Of a stretch of 64,000 bases of DNA, positions 35,711 to 48,346 are shown in pieces. The position numbers and the translations under genes were made by a program. The stretch is taken from positions 13,745,313-13,809,312 of the forward strand of contig OZ025276.1 of NCBI GenBank assembly GCA_964019165.1, written 5' to 3'. Source of the stretch: Mastigias papua (lineage: Eukaryota; Cnidaria; Scyphozoa; Rhizostomeae; Mastigiidae). Position 1 is the stretch's first letter, and every line of letters starts with the position of its first letter. The notes under the pieces are model-generated. The model searched no databases, was not told the DNA's origin, and saw nothing but the letters and a program-made list of their open reading frames with translations.

Positions 35711-37758
35711 GGGGCCTGAAGCTCGGCCAAATGTTGAGGCCTAGAATTTGAAAATTTGTGATTTAAAGTCCCTTTGAAGATTTGCTAACAAATCCCAGAG
35801 AGCTGTTTGTATTATAAGTATTCCTAAAATCCCAAACTGTATATTAAAAATAGTGCCGAAAAACAAGTGACTGTTGTGACTTCATTGAAAGTCACTCCTG
35901 TATCTTTCCCTTTGTCAATTATTGATATTTCAAGTTGGTTATGATTATTTGAGCGAGATTTTGCTTGGCAATCATTTTAATATTTCTTATGAAGCATCTC
36001 TCTTTAGACTGCCTCGCTCAAATCAACCATGACTATTATCAGTGGACTATTATGTAGTTGCCTCGTTTTAATCAGTGGACGGCGTTGAATCGGCTCTAAG
36101 CTGTGTGAACAGGGTTGCCATCCTAACAAGTTAAGAAGAGAGGCCATTCACTAAGATACTTCTATGGCCCAAGTCCATAGCTACACCATACATTTGATAC
36201 CCTCTTTGGAAAAAGGCCATGCCTGCCAATAACCCTCCTCATTTAAACAAGGGGATTGAGCTTCCCAAGCTCTCTTCTCGGCCCTCCTGACTGTGAAGTG
36301 TTCTCCATTTTCATTCGCTTTTAAACCTGTTTTGACATGATACTATCATTTGAAAAACGCAGCCATTTTATTTGAAATACTCTTTACTCTAGTAAAAGTA
36401 GACTTGAAGTTTAGAAATGCTTGATTTCGAACTGCAGCATTTTTTCACTTTTTTGTAACATTCTATGTCAGAATCTCTTGCTGGGCGGTAGAACAGAAGT
36501 TTAAATCTCCCTAGTTGACAATGTGCTCCTATCTTTCTTAGAAATTTGGGGTTTTTACTCAACTCCCTCTTTCCTTCTCCATCCTTTTGTTAAATGTCCG
36601 GAACTCTCCCTACCGTACTAGCAGGGGCAGCGTAACGGAGGTGTGGAGCTTTGACACCCCCAAGGATCGTAAACTGTCAATTGACTCAGCAGATTTGAGA
36701 TTTTCAGCTCTCTACTCTGCAGAATTAGCGTAGAGCATTAGGATTATCTTGGACATGAATTCAGCATGACACTTCGTCAGCGTTTGTCCGAAATTTATTT
36801 GTCCGAAATATCATACATTTCCGAAAATATTTTCGTCTAAGTATATTGTCCGAAATTTATCCGCTGAGAAGTTTTGTTCTTAAGTTATATAAACTCGTTA
36901 CAACATTGATATGTTTGAAAGTTATGAGATTGATTCTCATTCAATTATACGGTTTATCATTGGTCGTTACACCAGTTCACAAAGCATGAAATCTAGAATT
37001 TTCCCGGAGAGTCCAGGACCTCCTACTGACTTAATGTTTTCAAATCATGACGTTTTAAATGCAATCTGGTTACCTCAATGTTGGGCTACAACAGGAGATC
37101 CTGTTGCACACAAAGTAATATGATGTTGAAGATCATTCTTGACATGACAATAGCCATGTAAAAAACAGTTTTAATGTATGCTGCATAGGTTCCCTACTTG
37201 AGACTTGAGACCAGGCACCCCTCCCGCCACAAAAAGTTTATAGCACCGCCTTTGCTCACTAGTATATTTTCCCTGTTTTGCTTACTACCGTTCTTCACAC
37301 TTGAATAAGATCGTTGCCCTGCTTTTTGGTAGCCTGAAATTTCCTACAAAACTAGAAAGTCCTTGAAAAACCACATTCCCGCCTTTCTGAGTTACTTTGA
37401 TTTTGCAGTAGCTTGATTTCACAGAACTTAACGCTCTGCTAGGTATCTGTTTCTGTATGGCATTACTTTTTTACCTTCCAAATAAGGCTAGGATAGAGGT
37501 AGTTTTACTCTTCCAAGGAAAAATGTCTAGCAAAGTGATTAGGTGGAAATCATGAGGAACACACGTGGGATTCCACTAATCAGCGGGCGGGATTTCAGCT
37601 ACTTCGGTGGCGTTGCGCAGCGCAGGCACATTTGACTTCTAGGAAATAGACATGTTTGCTTGTTGGTTGCTGAGGAAAAAGTCTTCGTTGAAGCTATAGA
37701 CTTCTATGGTTCAGGCTGCAGATCCAAGGCTGGTTTTTGATGGCATAGATTAAAAGCT
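35711..37758. other. Intergenic stretch
   Basis: Between two plus-strand genes. An open frame at 36911-37123 contains a PGPPTDL...NAIWLPQC segment faintly like the start of a fibronectin type III domain, but it is isolated and ends in a stop. Nothing else was recognised. Confidence 0.45.
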
Positions 37759-40700
37759 ATGGAGAGAAAAGAGGAAGAAGTTTATGCTGTCAAGTTCACA
37801 AACGCTGACATTGGCTCTGCTTTGGAAATTGATCCAGATGGGATTGCTGCAAGCGTTGATGTTTTTTGTTACTCAGGGGAAACTAGGAAGGTGCAGATAA
37901 TTGGGAGTATGAGATACAAGGTAAATTCTTTTTATGATATATTAATGCTTTCTTTTTGTTTGTAGGTGAATATGGATTAGATATTGATGGAGCATGTATC
38001 TCCCTACGATTATATTATCGACATATTTTGTTTTGAAGGGGGGGGGGGCGTAGTGCAGTATTAAGCTTCATTATCAGCAAGTGGTTTATAAGACAGGAGT
38101 ACTCGACTGCTCAAAAAACAAAGAAAGTTTAGTACTGAAGATCTAAGACGCAAGAAAGTCCATAAGTTCAGGTACCTTTACGATTTAAAGTTTCAATCTA
38201 GCCCATTATCTCTTACTTGATCTGCGTAGATTTCGCGTGTTAGTTTGTGTACACGAATACTGTATTTTTACATATATTTGAGTATTCTTGTCTAAGAAAG
38301 TCTTAATTTTTCTTGCTAAGAAAGTACTGAAATTGTGAAAAAGCATGGAAAGATTCAGCACTGTGTCAAAAGAACTTTCTTATAGAAAACCGTGTCAGGG
38401 AGTTCATGAAGTATTAAAGAGCTCTTTAATCTGAATTTTCTAGATCTTCTGGGTTTGAGCCCACAATATTCTACTTATTCCTTCAATTTAAAGTGACAAT
38501 TGTTAGTGTTACAATTATTTCAATGTATATTATACGTGTCATGTGAGCAAAGGGAAGACCAGTAATTGACATATTGCTTCCTATTTAAGTTCCTGATTGT
38601 AAAATCAGAAAAGTAGATTCAATACATGTCCTGGAGATTCTTAGCAATGCTGAATCTATGCATAACTATAACTATTTTCGGATCCTGTAGATATCCATAT
38701 ATATGTAGTGAAATTTTATCTTGTTTCCCAATCACAGATTCATGAACTTGACAATATTGACTGGACAATGAAATTGGGAAAGAGTTATGAGGTAGTATTC
38801 CTCATTATATATGATACTCTATAGTTTGACATTGCTTTCTACTATTTCTCTGAGCTTCAATCTAGAGCCAGTCTGCCATGTTTTTCTATTTCAAGATTTT
38901 TCAAAGAGAGTTTTGTCTTGTTTAGGAAGTTAGACTACTGCACTACTACCCTCAGCTGATTGGATGTCATTCTTTAAAGGTATCACTTGTATGTTTATTT
39001 TCTCATTATCCATTTTCCAACTTCTTCCATCTTGATATCCCTACTTTGAATGGAGTTACCCCCATTCTGAATGCAAGCACTCTATTTGTTCCCTAATTTT
39101 TCTTTCTCTTGGGAACAAAGGTCTCTTTACTAGAAGTTGGGTAATGTTTTTCCAGCATAACCAGGCACACCTGCCCACACCGAGGGCAGGGGGGGGCAAG
39201 TTTCCTATTGAGGGCACATCATAAGTATTTTTGCACTAAAATAATTAAGTTCTTGGAAAGGGCAGGAGGGCAGTGGTCCCCCCCAGTGTAGGCATCCCCG
39301 AGCTTAACTAACAGGTTTATAGAGAAAATCTGATGTGCCAACAGTAAAAAGTTTTTGTAGTGTTTGACTCATATTTTTGCTAATTAATACTTGTACTGTA
39401 ACAGATATATTCTGCCTATTGCTCCATTACTAAGAAACACAATTCAGATCTGTGACCATCCAAATGTGAAGTGAAAATGGTTATCTTTGAAACTCCACCT
39501 AGGTCTTTAGGCCCAACTATATTGCTACAAAAGCGCCATGTGATGCTTGTATTAGGCAATGCTATATGAGGTGATAATATGATAGATTTGCTATTTATGA
39601 CATGTGGTGACATATTACAATACTATAATATGCTTATTTGGAATATGATATACCAGGGTATGATATGATGAATATATCATCATGCTTTGCTATAAAGACT
39701 GATCAATAACTGGCCATAGATAGCAAAGTCTTCTTCAGTCCAGCCATCTGTACATGAAAATCTCTTATTTTATTGTAGAGGATGTACTTATTACATGATT
39801 ATGTTTATCATGTTAGGCAGTTCTCCCACAAACTGCCTCTTGATCGTCTGATGCACGTCATGTCCAGCTTTTGCTCGTTCTTTTGAAAGTGTACACCTTA
39901 GGGTTGTGAATTCTTCAAAACAATGAAACAGTGACCAGCCCCTACCCCCCCCCCCCCAAGAGAGAATCTGTTGGAAATTTGAAGTTTTTAGTACTTGCTG
40001 GAAGTTTCTTTGCCTTAGTTCCCATTTTGGGAAGTTGTAACCAAAGACAAGCATCAAAGAGTTATTGCCCCCTCAAAAAGTAATTTTTAAAATATTCCAA
40101 TTGTTTATAGCCGCCCTTTTTTTGAGTATTACATCAAATTGTAGGTTAAAGAATTGGAATTGAGGGAGAGGTCAGTGTTCAATATTGTAGAGGTGAGTAT
40201 TTATCCCTAATGACGTGACTAGTCTTTTTCAGCTTTTTTACTTGTGTCGCTTGTTGTGTCTGGGGATGAGTTGAAATTCCAGCTTGCAGCAGCGTCTTCA
40301 TCACAATAGTTTCGATTTTATAACCAAACCTTCACATAAGTACTATGATTCCTTTTAGCGAACCATCTCATAGCAGGGGCATTCCAAAATGGGGGTGTTC
40401 ATTTTTTGCAGAACCGTTGTTAATGCATTGTCTCGTTAGTAAAGTGCCATAACTATCTTCGCTTGTCGGTAATTATGAAGCATCTTCAGCTGCATTATTC
40501 AAACCTGTTTGTAAGTTTTGCTACTCCCCCCCCCCCCCACACACACACACACACACTCACAAGTCCTTCAGCACTCTACTATCCTACAGTACTTGACGAA
40601 TATCAGTAATAACGTTTGCATTTTCAAGTTGTTCAACTGAGCATACTATTGAAATTATCCGCGCATATCTTCTAATTATATCATGTCTGTATTCTTGTCG

Positions 40701-43700
40701 GTACGTTTATTTATTAGCTCTTTTGAAACGATAGCAGTAAAGAGCCGAAAAAACTGTTTTAAGGAAACTTCAGAGCTGTAGAATAAAACAAATTATAAGA
40801 GGAGACAAGATATGAAGATTTTCCAGCATACATATGATATGTGAATCTGCTTTGTTTAAAATCCTTTCTTTTCAAAGTTTAGCACTCAGTCAGGAGAGAA
40901 AAGCACCTACGTCATTTTAAGGCAAGATAACTGTCTAACAAAATGGCATTCTAGTTCTACAGGATGGTTTTCGCTCCCCAACTCCCAGCTGTTTATGGCA
41001 TTGCGAAGCTTATGGTATTGAGAAATTTCTTAATTCTTTATTGTCAGAACCAAAAATAGAAGAGGATTTCAAATCCACATTTATATAAAAGCAAGGATGA
41101 GGTCCTTTCTTGGAATCACACGTCGGGGATGGCATTTAGTAAAACTACCAAGTTGTCTAAAAAGCAAAATGATAAATTCTAATGTTATCGAGAAATGAAT
41201 ATATGTCATTTACAACTCCTCCACAAAGTAAATCACAACCAGGTTTGTTCTAGGCCCTTGTATAAAATATTAATTTGATAGCATTCGATCACAATTGGCA
41301 CAATTATGAGCTTACTTTCTATATATATATCAGAATGCACATTATATATATCAGGGGTAACCAAGGTCTTCTAGGATAAGATCCCCATACAATAGGAGTC
41401 AGATGCCTGAGAGCCGCAAGAGAATGGTATATAAACACTTTTCTTACGTCGTTCAACATGATTTTTTTATAATTCAAAGACTGATTTACAACTACAAACT
41501 TAAATGACAGTGGCGTAGAACGAGTGCAAATTCTATAGAAAGTTAGTAGTTCACGACCACACCATTGTACAATATGGCTTACATGACGAAACCACAGGAG
41601 GTGTGATCTAGCACATCTCTCCTGCAGCCAACATGGACAATGAACAACACAAATTAACATGTAACTATCAACAGTGCCATTCCTATTCCCAAAGGGATCC
41701 TACACTCAAGAAACTTATTATGCAATTGAATTGACCCCCAGACACCTCCAGGTTCAACATGTGATCTTCAACGAAAAATTTGTGTCTTTATACCTTAGCA
41801 AAATTGGTTAGTAAATAGTAAGTTCGTCGCCGTTATCTATCTTTCTAGCTTAAAGTGTTCCCCGAACTCCAGTTTAAATGTCAAACAGCCACATTTGGCT
41901 CGCATGCCGTAGTCTGGCCAACCGCTGCTATATGTCCTTGCCATTAGCTCGCCATAATTTCCTAACTTCAAATGAAATGAGCTGAATGAATAAGTTCAAT
42001 GACCAAATAGATGTTTAGAATTTGGGGTCCCATTTCTTTGATTTTGTCCTATATTCTGCTTTCAGATGAAACCTTCAGGAACTAGTTCATCAGGCTCTAC
42101 GCTAAAGCCTTCCCTGCATGCGAGGGCATCTGCTGTTCGGAGAAGGCTTTCACTTCCTTCAGACATCAACATGACAGGCACGATCCCTGACTCATTAGGA
42201 AAAATAGAGGAGACGAGACACCATGGTGGTAGCTCTGTTGACGGGGGACTAGATAAATCGACAATTAGATGTCATGATATACTTGCTAATTCAGAACCCA
42301 ATACCAAGAGTGTAACCTCGTCTTCTTTAGTTGGAGAACAAATAAGTACTGGACCAGAACCTGTTATAAAGACTTCTAGTGATGTTATTCCTTCGTCATA
42401 TGGGGAAATGGTATCTGCTAGACCTAAACCTGCTATCAAGACTCATGTAAGTTTTTCTTCTTCGTCTTTACTTGGGGAGCAAGTAGGTGTTGGACTAAAA
42501 CCTGCTATCAAGACTTCTAGTGGTGTAATTCCTTCGTCATTTTGGAATATGGTAGATGCTAGACCAAAACTTGTTGCCAAGACTCGTGTAAGTTTTGCTT
42601 CTTCGTCTTTACTTGGGGAGCAAGTAAGTGTTGGACCAAAAACTGGTATCAAGGCTTCTAGTGCTGTTGATCCAGAATCTCACATGGACCAAAGTCATGA
42701 CAAACCAACAGAAGGTGTCCGAGAATTTAACGAATCTGTGGAACCTGTGGGGGATAAAAGCAAAGTTAATGATATGGCGATGCTATATGACGTACATCCC
42801 ATCATTTCTTCAAGTAAAAGCAACTTAGGGCTGTATGAGGAAGACGCTAAAGATTCACTTGTGTCGCTTCTATGCAGATACATTGGATTGTCATATTTAC
42901 GTAACCCGTATGATGTTGACGATTTGTCAGTAGCATTGCCTACGGACACCTTGATCGGTGTATGGGACAGGTTTGAAGGTTTTTTCAAGTCTTCTAGAGT
43001 TGTGCCGCATGGTAAAGGGACACTCCTGACTACCGACGACAGAGTCATCTACGTAGGCGATTTTAAAAATGGTGAGCTGTCATAGTTATAGTTACCCTTC
43101 TAGTTTACTTCTGCAGTTTTCAGCTGCGTGCCCATTTGATTGACCAAAGAAGAAATGCGTTGCTTACTTGAAAGTTAATGAGCATTTGTCACTCCCATTT
43201 GACAATGATTTTCATGCCATATGTGATTGGTCAGATCATTTTGGATGCCAAAACAGCATCTCAGCGTAACTTCGACTATAGACTTAGCTAGCTCACAATC
43301 TTATTGTTTTGATAAACTAATTCATTAAATGCACTCAGATAATATTCTGTCATTTGATATACAGTACACTAGGATCTCTTCCGGTTTTCAACCCTGGGAG
43401 CTACGGACATTCGCATTTTTATTAAAACTTGTAACTGCCAAGCCAAGCTCACTTGCCCTATATAAAAACAGATTGCTGGTCCTACTTCTATAGAAAATCA
43501 GTGCGGATAAACCTCCCTGACTATTAGCAAGTACCATACTGGCAGCCTCAGGCGTATATCATTTGTTTACAAGAGTTTGGTAGGCCTTTCTCGGCAAATC
43601 AACCATACTTCATAAATTAACCATATTCGCATTAATGAAGTCAATTCTCATCTTGATATTATATACATAGAATTTTCTAGTCTTTATGAGACACTTGCAT

Positions 43701-46700
43701 CCAAAATTTGGGGTTTTCTAGCCACCCGACAGCGATTTGTTCACGACATGATCTACCGTACAGCCAAATCAGGATTCCCGGAGCTACTTGATATACTAGT
43801 AGATATTTCACTATTCCCGGCTATCTTTTCATGGAATAGGTTATGATTTGAATCACAGTAAAGTTCTGAAGTGTATTACTGGCTTTTTGTTCGTTGGAGA
43901 ATTCTCTTAATCTACAGAATCTCCAGTTTCACTAGTGTCCTCACGACATTATTGTCGATTGATCTCCATTGCTAACTTTTGTTTTGCCCTCCAAAACGAT
44001 CTAACCATTCAGCGGTGGGTATGATGTCATTGTCACGTAGGGGATGATAAATGCATTGGGTTACTGTAATATCTTCGGCACATTAAGTAGCTTGTCCCTT
44101 TGTTACTCTCTAAAGTTCATTGAAATCAGTGGTAGACCAGAGCTTGATGTAATCCTCATAGGAACAAGAGTGTTAAGGAACAGTGTGGGAGATGGCAATC
44201 TCATTTAGAATAGAGTATTAGGTGTGCTCACTATTGTAGATAGAATCGTACTGAAAATGGATTTTCGACTGTTGTTATGAACAGGAGCGTCGCTAGTTAA
44301 CTCAAGCAAGGAGAATGCACGGCCAAATTTTACTGACAAAAGGTGTATGATTTGATTGAGTATTTACTTTAAAGGGAATGACATAAATTTTCATTACAAC
44401 GTTTGGTAGTGACACAGATCCATATCTTGTAGCTTGATTCCCTCTCGAAATTGTCTGGCTTCTGAAAATGTAAAAACCATCTAGCTCAACAAGAAGCTTT
44501 TTGCACTGTTTGCACTGCACTTTTTGCAATTCAAAGGTATTAAATAAATACTTAATACGCCTGGATTTAAGGTGAATCCAGTGTTTTGCAACTTTAGATA
44601 TTGTGACAGAGTCTGCTCAAATCCTGCACGCAAGAGAGCAACTAAGGAGCATCTAAGTGTTCATTATTCATGTTAGGGACGACACCGTGAGACCATATTT
44701 GGGGAGTTGATAACTTCGTTCAGTGAAATGGGAGGAGCCACTATGGTTGGGTCTGATTTTTTTAATGCTACCCTCTAGGAATACTAAACAAACCATCTCC
44801 TAGACTAAAATTGGAATGAACAGCATAATACTCAGATGCAGATCTAAAAATAACTTAAATAGAAGAGAAGCTAACTACGTTTCTTGGACCTTTCTAAGGA
44901 ATGTACTTTAACATATTGCCGCCAGAATAGGCCTGATTGGATTTTAAACTAAAACAAAACAATATTTACGCTGATCCCCAAGGGAGTGCCGCACTCCTAC
45001 TTTTCCCATAGCGACGCCCCAGCTTATGAAAGGGGGGAATGCTACTGTTGTATTTCCAGCAGGGCGTTTTACAACGTGCCTCAATTAGCGCCCCTCCGCT
45101 TTATGACCTCTTACTAGCATGCCATAGTTGGTTGATTAAAGTCACATGAAACCTGTTTTAGGATTGACTCTTCACTATGTTTTATGTACTAGCTTGCTTT
45201 TTTCAATGTTTACTATGTTTTGCAAATGAGTGCAAATTTGAATAACCTGTCAGTTTCTGCTAGGAAAGCGGTGTGGTTATGGAACAGCCATGATAGTTGA
45301 GAAATGGACAGATCCGTATCATGGAATTGGGTATTATCAAGGCCACTGGATGGACAACTGCAGGTATGCTTTTGATGTTCCTTCTGGTTTGTAGTTACAA
45401 TGCCTAGTTACACTTTTTTTGTATGGATTTCCGACTGTTGTCGCTTTTCCATGATACCAATTAAAATGTAAACCCTTCCCCTTAAATAATGTTAAGATGA
45501 TAGCTAACACCCATAGCATTGTACACAGGTAAACCTTCTACCCTTTGGGTTGCTCATGTTTGCTTCAGACAACGTTGCTTAACGGGAAAGGGGCGCTATA
45601 TCCCGTAAAAATCATATCACATAAAGTATTCCAAGACTTCTGGCAGAAATTAGATACAAAAGTAACGAACATCGTTTTCTATAGAATTTATTGCTAGAAA
45701 GTAGTATTGTTTTAATGAGAATTTAGAGACTTCTTTGAGTCTTTGACTTCTGCTTGCTTGTGGAAGAAATGCAGAAAACCGTCAGTTGAACTGCAAGTAA
45801 AATACATATGAACAGCATATAAACCGCAGAAAAACTCCAGGTGAGTCGCAGGTAATTTGTAGATAAATCGCAGATGAAATGCAGAAAGACCACAGATGAG
45901 CTTTAAATGATTCATAGATAAAGTGCAAAAGAAACTGAAGATGATCAGCTAGCAATTACAGAAAAGTCTGTTGAAAAGTAACCTAACCAATAACAGATTT
46001 CGGTCTTTTCAGGCATGGATTCGGTTGTTTAGAACTGGTATCCGGTATGCGGTATAACGGAGAGTGGTATCTGGATAGGCCTCAAGGAAAAGGGATGTTG
46101 ATTTATCCTGATGGCAGTATTCTAAAAGGATACTTTGCTGGTGGACTTAGTGAAGGAGCTTTCACTTACTACTCAAGAGAGGGATACATAGATTTAGTAG
46201 ATTTCAAAGGAGGCTCTTTGGTCAGATCGAGACCCTTGCAGAAGATGGATTACAGAAACGGTATGATTTTTCCATTTACGATTTTAGTTTGTTAGTGTGC
46301 TTAGGAGAAGAGGTACTTTTTACAAATCCCCGAGCGTATGAAGAGAGCAGTTATTAGAAAAAGGAGACAAGATTTAAAGAGTTGATTAATATTTTCCTAT
46401 AGACGCATCTGAAGTTAATCAGACTAGTAATGAACACAGTTTATCTATAGGCAGACAATTGGAATGTGAACTTCTCAACAAAGCAAAACACGCCAGTGCT
46501 TCTCTTTCTATATCTCCATCTGCAGCTACATTACTGAAAGCATAGGGCCAAATAGACGCATTATTCATCATATCACGTGTGCCCGCATCTGGCTATATAC
46601 TTCGGTTCACCTTTCGGTCGCTATCCGACGTTTCATACTCTGACGAGTGTCGGACGAAAAAAGCTTTCAGTATGCTAAAACAATGTTCCCGCTTTTTCGT

Positions 46701-48202
46701 GCTATAGTGAAATTACTGAAATTGTATAACATAGACTTTCTACTGCTGACCAAGATGCTGTACCTTTATTCAAGTTTTAATGCATTAGAAGGGCTTGTTT
46801 AGGCGAGTGGCCGAGTGGTTAGAGCGCTTTACTTGCGGAACAGCGATGGCTCTAGGTGAACCTGTGGACCACAGTTGGGATGCTCACTCACTGTCCACCC
46901 AGCAGCAAATGGGTACCTGATGGCAATACTAGGGAGGTTAAAGGCGGCAAGGAAAGGAACTGGCCACCTTGCCTCACTATGCCGACGTCCCAGTATAAAT
47001 TCCTTCTCTAGCAAGCACTCTCCATATATCGTGTGTTTGTTAAAGAGATATACGTATTAGTCCAAGTATTACTGCGATTTTCTTTCTAAGCATTGCACGC
47101 CACCATTTATGCACTTAATGGAATTAGCATATAAGATGGTAGAGCCCTGTTGACCAGTTTTGGGTCCACGTAAGCTCTTGTCGGCCTATCTGGTAATGTA
47201 TTTAAGAGTTTTTGTACTTTTTAATTGGGCAGTCATTTACTGTTGATGGTTTTCAGACGAAGTTTTTCTATTTCATATATTTGTCTTTTCTCATTTTTTC
47301 AATTCTTTCTTTCCATTTTTTCAGACTCTTTACATATGAAGAATTCATCTTCAAGAGGTAAAAAGAACGATAGCATGTTGTTGTTTCATGCAGAAGGCAA
47401 GCCCGTGAGAAGGAGCCAGCCAAGGCAATATCGAAGTTTGAAATCCTTATCAGATACGAACAGCAAAAGCGAAATTGTACCAAGTGAAGATACCATTGCT
47501 TACGAGGATGAAAGTTGTTTTACTAAAGAAGAACCTCTAATGGTGAACGATGAGGAACATCTCGTTGAAATCCGGCAGAATGATGTTGATTCGATTTCAG
47601 GAGAAATTGATTTAGATGATCTGTTGGAACATTTGGTTAGTATGATGCAATATGAAAATGAGTTCTTTGTCAAGCATCAGATGTCGAAAGTAAAAATGTA
47701 TTGCGAGGATTTGCTTTCCACTGCTCACGAAGAGCTTTGCAAGATTAGTGAAAAACATACAAGGGATATTGCAAACTTAGACGTGGTTATTAGCACACGA
47801 AGTAAATTGAAGGAAGTTGAAGCAGAAATGGACAAATTGACAATCAAATTTGATGGTATTGTAGATTTGTCCAAGAGCATTTTAGATGGACAGGAGAAAA
47901 CGGAGTCGAGGATATCGGCACTAGATGTGCATGTTGCAGAAATGAACGAAGAGAAAGAGAGGGAAACTATTGAAAAGTTGAGGGAAGATTTGAAAAAGAA
48001 ACAGGACGAGCTATCCATCGCGGAAAGCAGTTTGCTTTGCCATGTATGCCAAGATAAGCCACGTGATTGTGTCCTTATGCCTTGTATGCATATGCAGACG
48101 TGCTCAGTTTGTGTCAGAAGGATACGACAAAAACACGGTCCAACAGAGTGTCCGATTTGCCGGACAACTATTCAAGGTGAGGTGCATGTAAAACCTAATT
48201 GA
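37759..48202 (+). CDS. MORN-repeat protein with coiled coil and C-terminal RING finger, 8 exons, 849 aa
   Basis: Probable E3 ubiquitin ligase; substrate unknown. Exons: 37759-37920, 38738-38791, 38926-38979, 40145-40192, 42066-43071, 45264-45363, 46013-46260, 47325-48202; phases fit, total 850 codons with stop. The first four exons give an N-terminal region of unknown family; exons 2 and 3 are each exactly 54 nt. Exon 5 encodes a Ser-rich segment with about 2.5 copies of a ~45-residue repeat (SSLLGEQV...KPAIKT...IPSS). Residues about 405-540 hold roughly four MORN-like motifs (YVGDFKNG...GYG, YYQGHW, YNGEWYLDRPQGKG, LKGYFAGG). A charged coiled coil precedes the RING: C796, C799, C811, H813, C817, C820, C833, C836 (C3HC4). 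An AATAAA lies 139 nt after the stop. No matching named gene was recognised. Confidence 0.85.
41352..41927. mobile_element. hAT-like non-autonomous element
   Basis: The left end is CAGGGGTAACC and the right end, reverse-complemented, CAGCGGTTGGCC, both of the hAT type. GAGCCGCAAG near the left end also matches the reverse complement of CGCATGCC/TTGGCTCG near the right end. Flanking 8-mers ATATATAT and CTATATGT agree at 6 of 8 positions, as expected for a decayed 8-bp target duplication. About 576 bp, no transposase. In intron 4 of the MORN-RING gene. Confidence 0.5.
44282..45020. mobile_element. Candidate MITE with GGRGCGTCGCTA ends
   Basis: GGAGCGTCGCTAG at the left and ATAGCGACGCCCC at the right are inverted copies about 735 bp apart. 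No transposase frame between them. In intron 5 of the MORN-RING gene. Only about 12 nt of inverted end are convincing. Confidence 0.35.
46581..46716 (+). mobile_element. Hammerhead-bearing interspersed repeat, family 1, copy 2
   Basis: Matches the reverse complement of 14411-14546 along its length with a handful of substitutions. Lies in intron 7 of the MORN-RING gene (46261-47324), on the same strand as the gene, so the ribozyme would be transcribed in the pre-mRNA. No (TA)n run adjoins this copy. Confidence 0.75.
46634..46674 (+). ncRNA. Hammerhead ribozyme motif (family 1, copy 2)
   Basis: Stem I arms CATACT (46634-46639) and AGTATG (46669-46674) pair perfectly. Core CTGACGA is at 46640-46646, stem II GT...AC at 46647-46655, GAA at 46656-46658, a short A/U stem III at 46659-46667, and the predicted cleavage follows C46668. 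All invariant hammerhead bases are present. The short stem III implies either weak monomer activity or pairing between two copies, as described for minimal hammerheads of retroelements. Activity is inferred. Confidence 0.75.
46803..47040 (+). mobile_element. tRNA-derived SINE-like element
   Basis: Starts with a tRNA-like head: AGTGGCCGAGTGGTTAGAGCG contains a good RNA polymerase III A box (TGGCCGAGTGG). The expected B box is degenerate. The body includes CCACCCAGCAGCAAATGGGT, and the 3' end is not clearly defined. In intron 7 of the MORN-RING gene. It is not a functional tRNA gene, because the acceptor and anticodon arms do not close. Confidence 0.6.
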
Positions 48203-48340
48203 GTCTAGGGGTTAAGGAGGTGGCGCTCACTATCTTTAGCACAATGTTTCACTTGTTGTGTGTTTGTTAGATGGAGTTGTGTAGCTCGTGCCATGAACTA
48301 GTGTTTCTTTGTCAAATTTGGGTTTTGTCCTAGATTACAT

Positions 48341-48346
48341 AATAAA
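48341..48346 (+). promoter_or_regulatory. Polyadenylation signal AATAAA
   Basis: Canonical hexamer 139 nt after the MORN-RING stop codon, followed by T-rich sequence. Confidence 0.6.

Noticed and set aside
36911..37123. Fragment resembling the start of a fibronectin type III domain
   Set aside because: A single isolated frame with no partner exon, ending in a stop. The similarity rests on a few Pro and Trp residues.
42443..43048. Antisense frames across exon 5 of the MORN-RING gene
   Set aside because: Shadows of the repetitive, Ser-rich sense frame, with no independent support.
46803..46880. tRNA gene
   Set aside because: Only the A-box region is tRNA-like. The anticodon and acceptor arms do not close and the B box is poor, so it was called a SINE head.
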